Source: Sphingobacteriales bacterium
Lineage (GTDB): Bacteria; Bacteroidota; Bacteroidia; Chitinophagales; Chitinophagaceae
Length of the DNA stretch: 14,849 nt
Assembly (NCBI GenBank): GCA_004294195.1
Contig: REAQ01000264.1
Coordinates: 1-14,849, forward strand
Reading direction: 5' to 3'
The notes beneath the pieces were generated by a model. The model ran no database searches. It was given only the letters and a program-made list of their open reading frames with translations, and was not told where the DNA came from. Shown piece by piece: positions 6,606 through 14,488 of the stretch (positions are counted from its first letter, which is position 1; every line of letters starts with the position of its first letter). Made by a program: the position numbers and the translations under genes.

Positions 6606-8557
6606 TGCTTAAGGGTGTTTAACACCTGAGTGAAGGTAGCATTGTTGACTAATACAGGATATTGCTTGCGCAACCCATCGATCCACCTTTCTTCCAGAAT
6701 AGTCTGGTAATCATTCACTACCTGTACCCTTGCGTCTTGAAAACTTTTGGGTGAGGGCTTGGGATAGGTCTTGATGATGTAGGCGAAGGTGGCCGACTGA
6801 TCTTCGCGGTTAACCGTTACCGTTGTAGCCGTGTTATTTTTCATGGGTGCATTTTCAGGTTGAATGAGCTTCCATTCCATCCTATTGCTGTCTGCCATGA
6901 TCCTGCCCCCGGAAGTTTCCATCAGTTGACGCCACCCACCCGGATTTTTCATGATTGTATTTCTTGTATTTGACGCTGTTAGAGAATCAGATGCTGAGAT
7001 CATGATCACATCAGCACTTTTGCCCCATTGGTATTTTGATTTATTGCTGTTGTAATAGCTGCGCAGTTCAGCAGTGTCTGTAGCAGCTTTGCTCCAGACC
7101 TTCCGTTCCATTGCTTCAAACAACATATTGCCTTCCATGAATTCGGTGATTTGCGCACGGAATGCCGGATTGTAGGAAGTCATGTGCGCGCGGTAATATT
7201 CTGAACTACTTGCGTTTTTGAAGTCATTCCACAGCGCTTCATATTCCTCCTGCGTGCTATGGTGTACCCTGGATTGTACGTAGCCCAGCCAATCTGTTGT
7301 GACGAGGTTCCTTTCAGGGAACTTCAGAAGAATCGTCTGCTCATTGATGAAGGTGGAAAACGCTTTACTACCTTTCAATGCACTATCCGTAAATCGAAAC
7401 AATTCTCGCAGATCTGTCACCGCAACTTTCATACCGGTGATCTGTACTGTATTTTGTGCAAACACTTTTCGCGGGATATTTGCCCTTGCATCTCTTGCAA
7501 GTGCATCGTTCCAGGTGGTGCCTTTGAAACTGTTGGCATCGGGAAGGGTTTGCTGGAGCCGCTTGATGATATGAAAGCCCATCGTGGTTTCAAATGGAGG
7601 AGCGATCTGTCCATCCTTACTGAGGGCAAAAAGTTTTTCTTCAAAAGCCGGATCGTATGTTCCCACAGACAAAGGAGGGAGTAGACCGCCGTTGGGTGCT
7701 GTGGCTGCGTCAAAGCTGAAACTGCGGGCCAGAGCTTCAAAGGACGCACCTTTTAGCAAAGCCTGGTAAAGGGAGTCGGCACGTTTCTGTGCGGCCAAAT
7801 TTGCAGCCGTACCTGCCTCCTGGTCATAGGCGATGAGGATCTGTTGCGCTTGAATGATACCAGTTGCCAGCCGTTCACCGGTCTGTTTAAAAATATGATA
7901 TCCTTTATCTGATGCAAATGGTTTGGAAATGCCATTTGCCGATAAAGCATAGGCTTCATTTTCGAGGGAATAGGGGAGTGTGAAGACGGTAATGTATCCG
8001 AGATCTCCACGGTTAATCTTAACCGATGAATCGGAGGAAAATTCCAACGCCACTTTCCTGAAGTCTTCACCTGCAGCCAGTTTAGCATAGGCTTTTTCAG
8101 CTTTCGCTTTTGCCCTTTCCATGTCTGCTGGTGAGATGATAACATCGATCTGTGGATAAAACGCAAACTCTTCTTTATAGGGAATAAGGATATGAGAGAT
8201 GCGGATCTCTTTGGTGGCTCGCTGTTTAACTTCCCATATCATCTTTTCCTGCAGCGCTGAGTCAAACATGAACTGGTCCTCGATCTGTTTTCTGAACGCT
8301 GCAATGTCTTCCAGCTTGTAGACGAGGGTGTCAAGCTTCATATTGTAAGCGTCTTGCACCTTCAGTTTGAAACGAGTGTACAGATCCAGGTAGTTGCGAA
8401 CAGAAATCTCTGTGACGGTACCGGGTTCCACATTCTTTTTGAACGCGCGGATGAACTCATCGGCACTCACCTGTTGGTTCCCGTAAGTGAATAAGGTTTG
8501 TGTCTGCGCGGCACAGGTCAACATCAGTGCCCCAGTGATGATCAGTATGGTCTTCAT
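6602..8557 (-). CDS. Periplasmic peptidyl-prolyl cis-trans isomerase with two parvulin domains (SurA/PrsA-like)
   Basis: Predicted exported foldase of 651 residues. MKTILIITGALMLTCAAQ is a signal peptide. The Cys at 15 follows LT rather than a good lipobox, so soluble periplasmic export is more likely than lipidation. After an N-terminal helical part (about 30-115), a first rotamase domain spans about 117-229 (ISHILIPY, GDLGYIT, GYHIFKQ). A second spans about 234-336 (AQQILIAY, NGGLLPPLSVG, GFHIIKR). The C-terminal 300 residues match no domain I can name. Two parvulin domains after a helical chaperone part recall SurA, although SurA is shorter and ends in a helix that packs back on the N-domain. 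The gene starts 3 bases after the stop of the TlpA-like gene, so the two are one operon, probably for folding and redox care of envelope proteins. Its stop codon overlaps that of metF. Confidence 0.88.
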   Translation of the reverse strand: MKTILIITGALMLTCAAQTQTLFTYGNQQVSADEFIRAFKKNVEPGTVTEISVRNYLDLYTRFKLKVQDAYNMKLDTLVYKLEDIAAFRKQIEDQFMFDSALQEKMIWEVKQRATKEIRISHILIPYKEEFAFYPQIDVIISPADMERAKAKAEKAYAKLAAGEDFRKVALEFSSDSSVKINRGDLGYITVFTLPYSLENEAYALSANGISKPFASDKGYHIFKQTGERLATGIIQAQQILIAYDQEAGTAANLAAQKRADSLYQALLKGASFEALARSFSFDAATAPNGGLLPPLSVGTYDPAFEEKLFALSKDGQIAPPFETTMGFHIIKRLQQTLPDANSFKGTTWNDALARDARANIPRKVFAQNTVQITGMKVAVTDLRELFRFTDSALKGSKAFSTFINEQTILLKFPERNLVTTDWLGYVQSRVHHSTQEEYEALWNDFKNASSSEYYRAHMTSYNPAFRAQITEFMEGNMLFEAMERKVWSKAATDTAELRSYYNSNKSKYQWGKSADVIMISASDSLTASNTRNTIMKNPGGWRQLMETSGGRIMADSNRMEWKLIQPENAPMKNNTATTVTVNREDQSATFAYIIKTYPKPSPKSFQDARVQVVNDYQTILEERWIDGLRKQYPVLVNNATFTQVLNTLKH

Positions 8558-8560
8558 GGA

Positions 8561-10000
8561 TTATTTAGTACCTGATGACTTTATTTTATGGTCGAGGAAA
8601 TCATTGAGTTGCTCGTAACTCAGTTTTTTCGCCAGGATTTTTTTGTCGGCGTCAAGCAGATACAGCATCGGTGTCTGGTACACGTCGTACAACTGCCTGA
8701 AGCCCGGCTGACTGGCCTGAATTTCGGCATCCTTCATTTCCTTGGTTTGATAAACGTGAATCCAGTCTTTCAAATTGTGCTCTTTGATGAAAGTCAGCCA
8801 CTTGTCTTTCCCGCCATCGGTCATCACACCATAGATCCTGACACCCATGGCCTTCCACTTGGCGTGATAGAAAGAATCCAGCTTGGGCACTTCCACCTGG
8901 CAGTGGCTGCAGGTGGGATCCCAGAAGCAAACCACGGTATAGCTGCTCTTTACGTCATACAGATTGGTCTTTTTCCCGGTAGTATCCACCATGTTCAGGT
9001 TGGCCCCTTTTTCACCCACCACATTGGCCATCAGGCTGTAACCACGATCGAAGATGAACTTCTTATATTTCTCCGTCATCCAAGCATCGGCCTCACCAGC
9101 GATGAAGTATTTCTGGAAGAGATGCACAAAAACAGCATCCTGACCCATGTATTTCGGGTTCACATATTTTTCCGTGAGCGTTGCCAAAATATACTGCCGC
9201 ATGTCTTTGCTGCTGCGGGCGGCGAACATCATCTCATCGGCTTCAAGGATCAATGAATCCGCCTGTTGAGGAAGCACCTCGTCAAAATACCGGTTGAACC
9301 TGGGCTGGAACACGGGCGTGCGAAGCAATCGCGTATCACTCATATTCACGCCATCCCAGTAATGTGATTTATAAAATTGATAGATAAGGGCCGAGTCTTT
9401 GTAGGTCTCCGGGATCACGGGATCATTGAGGAGTTTGAACACCGCAGAAAGTAAGTGGTCAGGATTGGTTTTAGTGAAATCCTGGCGGTAGTTTTTTAAC
9501 TGAAGATTTTTGTCTTTCAACTGCGCCACGATCTTTGCGGAATCAGCCTTGGTAGGCGCTTTGGCGTAGGACTTTTGCAGGTTGTTCATTTCCCCGCCCA
9601 CCACGGTGGTGAAATCCTGGTAGGATTTGAAGAGCTGGTTTTCTTTGGAGCCGGTGAACTTCACGGATCGCAACAGGTCTGCCGAATCAGCGGATACCGA
9701 GAAACGCTGTTCCTTATCGATCACCAATTCAAAATAGCCGTCCTTATTGGGAAATGCGATCATGTAGATGCCACCCGGCAGTTTTTCCTTTCCGGAAAAA
9801 ACGGCTTCGCTGTTTGTATTGATGGCCACAGAATCTACGAGGGCCTGCTTCTGGCCATAATAATGGGCAAGGAAGAGATAGCCTTTGGTGAAGGGCTTGA
9901 GGGTAACCTTGATCTCATAGCCGGTTTGGGCAAATACGGAAACGCTAAAGACCAGGCCCAGAAAAGCAAAAATGGTTTTTCGATGCATAAGGGAAAGCAT
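8561..10000 (-). CDS. TlpA-like thiol-disulfide oxidoreductase with N-terminal DUF4369-like domain
   Basis: Exported thioredoxin-fold protein of 479 residues (475 from the second ATG at 9988). The signal peptide is MHRKTIFAFLGLVFSVSVFAQ. Residues about 27-120 resemble the beta-rich DUF4369 domain common before thioredoxins in Bacteroidota. A helical middle follows to about 325 and may correspond to DUF5106. The redoxin domain from about 330 has the active site WDPTCSHC (Cys364, Cys367) and the cis-proline loop YQTPMLYLLD (Pro444). Such proteins reduce or isomerise disulfides in the periplasm. Two starts are possible: ATG 10000 is 5 bases from a -7 box, while ATG 9988 gives the cleaner signal peptide. 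The gene is the first of an operon with the foldase gene. Confidence 0.88.
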   Translation of the reverse strand: MLSLMHRKTIFAFLGLVFSVSVFAQTGYEIKVTLKPFTKGYLFLAHYYGQKQALVDSVAINTNSEAVFSGKEKLPGGIYMIAFPNKDGYFELVIDKEQRFSVSADSADLLRSVKFTGSKENQLFKSYQDFTTVVGGEMNNLQKSYAKAPTKADSAKIVAQLKDKNLQLKNYRQDFTKTNPDHLLSAVFKLLNDPVIPETYKDSALIYQFYKSHYWDGVNMSDTRLLRTPVFQPRFNRYFDEVLPQQADSLILEADEMMFAARSSKDMRQYILATLTEKYVNPKYMGQDAVFVHLFQKYFIAGEADAWMTEKYKKFIFDRGYSLMANVVGEKGANLNMVDTTGKKTNLYDVKSSYTVVCFWDPTCSHCQVEVPKLDSFYHAKWKAMGVRIYGVMTDGGKDKWLTFIKEHNLKDWIHVYQTKEMKDAEIQASQPGFRQLYDVYQTPMLYLLDADKKILAKKLSYEQLNDFLDHKIKSSGTK

Positions 10001-10005
10001 TGCAG

Positions 10006-10013
10006 CAAAAGTA
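10006..10013 (-). promoter_or_regulatory. Candidate -7 promoter box TACTTTTG of the TlpA-foldase operon
   Basis: Exact TAnnTTTG match, ending 5 bases before ATG 10000 and 17 before ATG 9988. No clear -33 TTG lies at standard spacing. If transcription starts about 5-8 bases downstream, the mRNA would start at or next to the first ATG, which makes 9988 the safer start. Confidence 0.55.
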
Positions 10014-10061
10014 ATTTAAAAGCATTTCACATTTTGTTAATCCATTTCGTTTCCTGCGGGG

Positions 10062-10069
10062 TAAATTTG
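10062..10069 (+). promoter_or_regulatory. Candidate -7 promoter box TAAATTTG upstream of rlmD
   Basis: Exact TAnnTTTG match, ending 4 bases before the rlmD ATG at 10074. A TTTG at 10033-10036 lies 25 bases upstream, slightly long for a -33 element. A start point 5-8 bases downstream would coincide with the ATG, giving a leaderless mRNA. Confidence 0.5.
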
Positions 10070-10073
10070 CCGG

Positions 10074-11477
10074 ATGCGCAACAGGAAACAAACGGTGCTT
10101 ACACAGGTGGAGGTGACGGACTATGCGGCGGAGGGGAAGGCCCTGGCACGTGTTGACGGGAAAGTGATCTTCATCCAGGGTGCGGTGCCGGGCGATGTGG
10201 TGGATGTGAAATTGTTAAAGAGCAAGAAAGACTGGGCCGAGGGCCAGCTGCTGCAGATCCATAAACCTTCGGAAAAGCGGGTGCAGCCTTTCTGCCAGCA
10301 CTTTGGCGTTTGCGGGGGATGCAAGTGGCAGATGATCCCCTATGAAGAACAGCTGACATTCAAAAACAGAGAGGTGGCCGAGCACTTGCGGCGGATCGGA
10401 AAAGTGGAGCTGCCGCCCATGGAGCCCATCTTCGGCGCAGCCAAAACGCAGTTTTACCGCAACAAGCTGGAGTATACTTTTTCCAGCCGCAAATACCTCA
10501 CGGATGCTGAGTTCAGGGCCAACGGTCCGTCTGACCAGCCCGCACTTGGATATCACATCCCGAAATGGTTTGATAAAGTCATCGATATCCATACTTGTTA
10601 CTTGCAGGAAGAACCGTCTAACGGACTAAGGGATAAGGTGAAAGAGATAGGATTAAGGGAAGGGTTCAGTTTTTACGATATCAGGGCACACAAAGGCTTT
10701 TTGCGCAACCTGGTGATCCGTTATGCGAACACGGGTGAGCTGATGGTGAACCTGGTGGTGGGCGAGGAAGACAAGGTGGCGTTGAAAATTATTTTCGATG
10801 AACTACTTGCTGCATTTCCGCAGATCACTACGTTGATCTATACCGTTAATCACAAGGTGAACGATTCTATTCACGATCTTGAACCGGTTACCTGGTATGG
10901 AAAAGGATATATCGAGGAGAAGCTGGATCATTATGTGTTTAAAATTGGTCCCAAAAGTTTCTTCCAGACCAATACGGGCCAGGGTTTGGAGCTCTACCGC
11001 ATCACGCGCGAGTTTGCCGGGCTCACAGGAAATGAAGTGTTGTATGATTTGTATTGTGGCACGGGAAGCATCGGTATTTTTTGCAGTGAGCAGGCGAAGA
11101 AGGTGATTGGCGTGGAAGTGATTGGTGAGGCGGTGGAAGATGCAAAGATCAATGCTGCAACCAACGGCGTGAACCATGCATCCTTTTTCCCGGGCGATGT
11201 GAGTGAGGTGTGTACCGATGCATTTTTCGCGGAGCATGGAAGACCGGACGTGGTGATCACCGATCCTCCCAGGGCAGGCATGCATGAGAAATTGGTTCGT
11301 ACCTTGCTGGAGATTGCGGCGCCGAGGGTGGTGTATGTGAGTTGTAATCCGGCTACACAGGCGAGGGATCTGCAGTTGTTGGATGAAAAATATAGAGTGA
11401 CGAGGATAAGGCCGGTGGATATGTTTCCGCATACGCACCATATTGAGAATGTCATTCTTTTGGAGCTGAGAAGCTGA
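10074..11477 (+). CDS. rlmD: 23S rRNA (uracil-C5)-methyltransferase RlmD (TrmA/RumA family)
   Basis: SAM-dependent methyltransferase making m5U in 23S rRNA (U1939 in E. coli numbering). It has 467 residues. An N-terminal TRAM domain (about 5-65) is followed by the iron-sulfur motif Cys74-x5-Cys80-x2-Cys83, with a likely fourth ligand Cys175. The SAM-binding motif is YDLYCGTGSIG (324-334), FFQTN is at 296-300, DPPRAGM at 397-403 and the catalytic nucleophile Cys424 is in SCNP. The four-Cys cluster favours RlmD over TrmA, but Bacteroidota often carry more than one RumA-type paralogue, so the exact uridine is less certain than the family. It starts 74 bases from the divergent TlpA operon. A long hairpin repeat begins directly after its stop. 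Confidence 0.91.
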   Translation: MRNRKQTVLTQVEVTDYAAEGKALARVDGKVIFIQGAVPGDVVDVKLLKSKKDWAEGQLLQIHKPSEKRVQPFCQHFGVCGGCKWQMIPYEEQLTFKNREVAEHLRRIGKVELPPMEPIFGAAKTQFYRNKLEYTFSSRKYLTDAEFRANGPSDQPALGYHIPKWFDKVIDIHTCYLQEEPSNGLRDKVKEIGLREGFSFYDIRAHKGFLRNLVIRYANTGELMVNLVVGEEDKVALKIIFDELLAAFPQITTLIYTVNHKVNDSIHDLEPVTWYGKGYIEEKLDHYVFKIGPKSFFQTNTGQGLELYRITREFAGLTGNEVLYDLYCGTGSIGIFCSEQAKKVIGVEVIGEAVEDAKINAATNGVNHASFFPGDVSEVCTDAFFAEHGRPDVVITDPPRAGMHEKLVRTLLEIAAPRVVYVSCNPATQARDLQLLDEKYRVTRIRPVDMFPHTHHIENVILLELRS

Positions 11478-11641
11478 TTCAATTAGGCAATTCGGCAATG
11501 TGGCAGTGCGGTAATGTAGGAAGGCGCGCCTTGCGTAGCGGCGCGCCAGCAGTCACTCCGGGTGTTTCTGCGCAGGCCGGCAACGCACGGCCGCGCTTCC
11601 TACATTGCCGCATTACCGCATTGTCAAATTGCCGCATTAAT
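11478..11641. repeat. Long intergenic hairpin with 8-base tandem units in both arms
   Basis: The left arm is made of GGCAATTC, GGCAATGT, GGCAGTGC and GGTAATGT (about 11487-11518) followed by AGGAAG. The right arm (about 11596-11641) is the inverted complement, starting CTTCCTACATTGCCGCATTA and continuing with the same 8-base rhythm. Pairing continues inward with mismatches through a GC-rich core that includes the palindrome GGCGCGCC at 11523-11530 and 11540-11547 on the left and GGCCGGCAACGCACGGCC at 11577-11594 on the right. The loop is around 11550-11574. The element fills nearly all of the 178-base gap between rlmD and the first rhomboid gene. No T run follows, so it is not a standard intrinsic terminator. 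Confidence 0.9.
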
Positions 11642-11655
11642 TAAATAGTGTATTT

Positions 11656-12348
11656 ATGAATGTAAGAGAAATGGGCATAGGTGGCAGCATACCGCCAGTG
11701 ATCAAAAACCTGTTGATCATCAACGGATTGGTATGGCTGGCGCAGATCACGATCCAGAGCGAAGCATTTGATATCGAGAATCTTTTTGCACTGCATTTTT
11801 ATGAATCCCCGCTGTACAAGCCCTGGCAGTTCCTCACCTACATGTTCTTGCATGATTCAGGCGGGATCACCCATATCCTCTTCAATATGTTTGCCCTGTG
11901 GATGTTCGGCAGCACTTTGGAGAAACTCTGGGGTTCCCAGCGTTTCCTGATCTTTTACCTGATCTGCGGATTGGGTGCCGGATTGGTGCAGATGGGTGCA
12001 TTGTGGTTTGATATGCGGGAGGTGCAGGCTTATTATGATGCGGGCCGTATTTCTAAGGAGTTATATAACCAGGTGGTGAGCGTCCCCACCCTCGGCGCCT
12101 CAGGCGCCGTGATGGGCATTTTTGCCGCCTTCGCCTACACTTTCCCCAATACGGAACTGCTGATCATCCCCATCCCCATTCCGATCAAGGCCAAATGGGC
12201 CATGATCGGCATGATCGCCCTGGACCTCTTTGGCGGTTTTTCCAACCAGAACTCCGGTGTGGCGCATTTTGCCCACGTGGGCGGCGCCGCCATCGGCCTA
12301 ATCATTATCATCCTTTGGAACAAAAAGAACCGTCGCGGGTTTTATTAA
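11656..12348 (+). CDS. Rhomboid-family intramembrane serine protease
   Basis: Six-helix GlpG-type rhomboid of 230 residues that cleaves membrane-spanning substrates within the bilayer. The catalytic Ser149 is in GASGAVMG and His207 in HFAHVGG. The oxyanion-stabilising HxxxN motif is His73-ILF-Asn77, followed by LWMFGSTLE. The site is complete, so activity is expected. An insert of about 25 residues (119-143) lies before the active-site helix. ATG 11656 is used; a second ATG at 11671 (MGIGGSIPP) is possible. TATTTATG at 11651-11658 is a one-mismatch promoter box and would favour the second start. A second, altered rhomboid gene follows 59 bases later. Confidence 0.94.
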   Translation: MNVREMGIGGSIPPVIKNLLIINGLVWLAQITIQSEAFDIENLFALHFYESPLYKPWQFLTYMFLHDSGGITHILFNMFALWMFGSTLEKLWGSQRFLIFYLICGLGAGLVQMGALWFDMREVQAYYDAGRISKELYNQVVSVPTLGASGAVMGIFAAFAYTFPNTELLIIPIPIPIKAKWAMIGMIALDLFGGFSNQNSGVAHFAHVGGAAIGLIIIILWNKKNRRGFY

Positions 12349-12350
12349 TT

Positions 12351-12384
12351 AACGTTCCACAAACGGCGGGAATGTTTATTTTTA
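12351..12384 (+). terminator. Possible intrinsic terminator between the two rhomboid genes
   Basis: AACGTTCC (12351-12358) pairs with GGAATGTT (12369-12376), an 8-bp stem with one G-U pair and a 10-base loop. It is followed by TATTTTTA. It begins 3 bases after the stop of the first rhomboid gene. The T tract is interrupted and also reads as a one-mismatch -7 box, 23 bases before the next ATG, so it could be a partial terminator joined to a promoter. Confidence 0.4.
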
Positions 12385-12407
12385 TATACCAGTGAAAACA
12401 GGGGAAT

Positions 12408-13334
12408 ATGGGAGATCGTGATTATTATTCAAGGCGGAGAACATCGATTTGGAGTGACAACAACGCGCTCCTGATCCTGATTGCCATCAATGTTTTTTTC
12501 TACATCACCTTACGCTTTATCCTCGCGGTATACGGGTTGTCGAACCTTCAGGAAGGCGCTTTCTACCGGAACGTCTTTGAATGGTTTGCCATGCCGGGCA
12601 GTGCAGGCACCCTGCTCACCAGGCCCTGGACCATCTTCACCGCAGGCTTCACCCAGCTTGACCTTTGGTTGTTGATCAGCCACATGCTCTGGCTCTGGAC
12701 CTTCGGTTTCATCTTCCAGGACCTTACCGGTAACCGCCGCATCATCCCGCTGTATATATATGGTTCTGTGATCCCCGCACTGGTGCACATGGTGGGCTAT
12801 AACCTCGTTCCTCAGTTCAGCCAGATGCCAGATGCCGGATTTTATTATGGATCGATGGCTGGTATTATTGCCATCGCCGTGGGGGCCACCACCTTCGCCC
12901 CGGGCTATCGGATTTTTCCGATGATCAATGGCGGCATCCCGCTCTGGGTGCTGACCCTGGTGTTCTGCGCGGTAGATATTTTCTTCCTTAAAGCACATAG
13001 CGCCTGGTTCCTGCCGCATATTGCCGCAGCCATCATCGGCTTCCTTTTTGCACATGCACTGCGAAGTGGTAAAGATTGGGGGGAGTGGATGAATCAGGGT
13101 TACGACTGGTTTACGAATCTCTTTGACTCCAGAAAAAAAGTGCCTGCGCGTAAATCACCCGTGAAACAGGAAGTATTCTATAATACACGCGGCACCCAGC
13201 CTTACAAGAAAACAACAAATCTCACACAGCAGCGCATAGACGAAATCCTCGATAAGATCAACCTGAGAGGGTATGAGAAACTGACCGAGGAAGAGAAAGA
13301 TCTGTTGCGCAGGGCGAGTGAAGAAGATTTGTAA
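12408..13334 (+). CDS. Rhomboid-like membrane protein with altered active-site motifs and C-terminal soluble tail
   Basis: A 308-residue protein aligned by eye with the preceding rhomboid. Six hydrophobic segments lie between about 18 and 217. The active-site serine seems to be kept (Ser149), but the GxSG motif has become YGSM. The HxxxN position reads LLISH, so the Asn is replaced by His92. The last His (His204, LPHIAAA) is kept, but the following GG is AA. It may be a weakly active or inactive rhomboid that binds substrates. The tail (about 218-308) is basic, then ends in a helical segment RIDEILDKINLRGYEKLTEEEKD-type (about 276-308, given here in part), like the short C-terminal domain seen on other Bacteroidota rhomboids (DUF6576, from memory). 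Ribosome binding is likely at AGGGG, 12400-12404. The stop codon overlaps the promoter box of the next gene. Confidence 0.85.
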   Translation: MGDRDYYSRRRTSIWSDNNALLILIAINVFFYITLRFILAVYGLSNLQEGAFYRNVFEWFAMPGSAGTLLTRPWTIFTAGFTQLDLWLLISHMLWLWTFGFIFQDLTGNRRIIPLYIYGSVIPALVHMVGYNLVPQFSQMPDAGFYYGSMAGIIAIAVGATTFAPGYRIFPMINGGIPLWVLTLVFCAVDIFFLKAHSAWFLPHIAAAIIGFLFAHALRSGKDWGEWMNQGYDWFTNLFDSRKKVPARKSPVKQEVFYNTRGTQPYKKTTNLTQQRIDEILDKINLRGYEKLTEEEKDLLRRASEEDL

Positions 13335-13339
13335 ATTTG
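13332..13339 (+). promoter_or_regulatory. Candidate -7 promoter box TAAATTTG at the EEP-family gene start
   Basis: Exact TAnnTTTG match made from the stop codon of the second rhomboid gene (TAA) and the following five bases, ending directly before ATGATG at 13340. With no spacer, it would give a transcript starting inside or after the first codons. It may therefore be chance, or may direct initiation at a later Met. Confidence 0.3.
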
Positions 13340-14488
13340 ATGATGCTGGTAAAAGCTGCGGGAAGATTTTTCTCGATCACCTACATTGCCCTTCTCTGCG
13401 TTTTCCTGGCAGCGTCAGTAACGCCGCACCTTCATCCGGCATCCTGGTGGTTCGTAGGTTTCACAGGTCTGCTTTTCCCCTATCTTTTTCTGACCTTGCT
13501 GATCATGATGTTCTTTTGCGTATTGTTCAAAAGAAAACGACTGGCCATTACCGGATTGATCGCCATCCTCATATCCATTCCCAGCATCGGCCTCATCTTC
13601 GGCCTCAATTTTTCCGGGAGCTTTGAGCCCGCGAAAGATTCCACAGCAGTTCGGGTGATGTCATGGAACGTACGCAGGTTCACACCTTACAATAAAGATT
13701 TCTTCGATCCCAAAAACAATAACCTCAAAGATATCATTGAGGAAGTGGTGAAGTACCAGCCGGATGTACTCTGTCTGCAGGAATTCTATACCGGTCCATC
13801 CAAAAAACGCCGCAACCTGGAACTGTTCAGGGACTCTCTGAACTATCCCTATGTTTCAATAGAATCGGTCACTGCCGGATCTTCGAGATCCCAATCCGGC
13901 ACCGTCATCTTTTCCCGCTACCCTTTCGTAAAAACATATACCTATCAGTTGCCGGTGGATTATGTCACTGCGGCTGAAGACCCTGTGGCTGCAGACATCC
14001 TCGTCGGTAAAGACACCATCCGCGTGATCACTTTCCACCTGCAGAGCTATGGCTTCCTGAACCGCGATTACGAAGATCTTTATAAGATCAAGAATCAGGA
14101 AGACAAGGGCCTGCGAGCATCAAAGAACATCTTCCGGAAAATGCAATACGCCTTCTCACTCAGGGGTGTGCAATCTGATATCATTGAAAGGGAAGTGAGC
14201 CGTTCTCCATATCCTGTTATTGTTTGTGGCGACTTGAACGATGTGCCCAATTCATATGCTTATGAGACGGTGCGGGGTGATATGCGGGACGCATTTCTTG
14301 AGGAAGGGACCGGCCTCGGCAAAAGCTTCATCAGCGGCAGGTCTAAGTTTCTGACCTGGCTGCCTACCTTGCGGATCGACTATATATTCACCTCCCCGAG
14401 GCTTCAGGTGGAGCAGTTCAAGATGGTGACGAGAGATCTCTCAGACCATCGTGGGTTAATCACCGATCTGAAAATGTCTGAAAAATGA
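13340..14488 (+). CDS. Membrane-anchored endonuclease/exonuclease/phosphatase (EEP) family protein
   Basis: About 382 residues. Three N-terminal hydrophobic segments (about 10-28, 36-62 and 69-91) precede an EEP hydrolase domain from about 104. Metal and catalytic motifs of the DNase I/sphingomyelinase/inositol-phosphatase fold are all present: SWNVRRF (Asn110), LCLQEF (Glu148), a His in ITFHLQ (His233), GDLND (Asp298, Asn300) and LSDHRG (Asp369, His370). The substrate cannot be told: phospholipid head groups, phosphoinositide-like molecules or nucleic acids are all known for the fold. With three helices the catalytic domain is expected on the periplasmic face if the N-terminus is inside. ATG 13340 is chosen; an in-frame TTG at 13337 belongs to the promoter-like box. 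The gene is 5 bases after the rhomboid stop, an operon arrangement. Confidence 0.88.
   Translation: MMLVKAAGRFFSITYIALLCVFLAASVTPHLHPASWWFVGFTGLLFPYLFLTLLIMMFFCVLFKRKRLAITGLIAILISIPSIGLIFGLNFSGSFEPAKDSTAVRVMSWNVRRFTPYNKDFFDPKNNNLKDIIEEVVKYQPDVLCLQEFYTGPSKKRRNLELFRDSLNYPYVSIESVTAGSSRSQSGTVIFSRYPFVKTYTYQLPVDYVTAAEDPVAADILVGKDTIRVITFHLQSYGFLNRDYEDLYKIKNQEDKGLRASKNIFRKMQYAFSLRGVQSDIIEREVSRSPYPVIVCGDLNDVPNSYAYETVRGDMRDAFLEEGTGLGKSFISGRSKFLTWLPTLRIDYIFTSPRLQVEQFKMVTRDLSDHRGLITDLKMSEK

Noticed and set aside
6614..6626. GGTGTT-T-AACACC palindrome as a metF terminator
   Set aside because: The loop is too small, no T run follows, and it lies in the coding region of the foldase gene.
8588..9256. Open frame of 222 codons on the plus strand within the TlpA-like gene
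   Set aside because: It is antisense to a gene with signal peptide, CxxC and cis-Pro motifs; the translation looks like a frame shadow rich in His and Ile.
12510..13055. Open frame of 181 codons opposite the second rhomboid
   Set aside because: It is antisense to a clear membrane protein, with an improbable charged composition and no recognisable motif.
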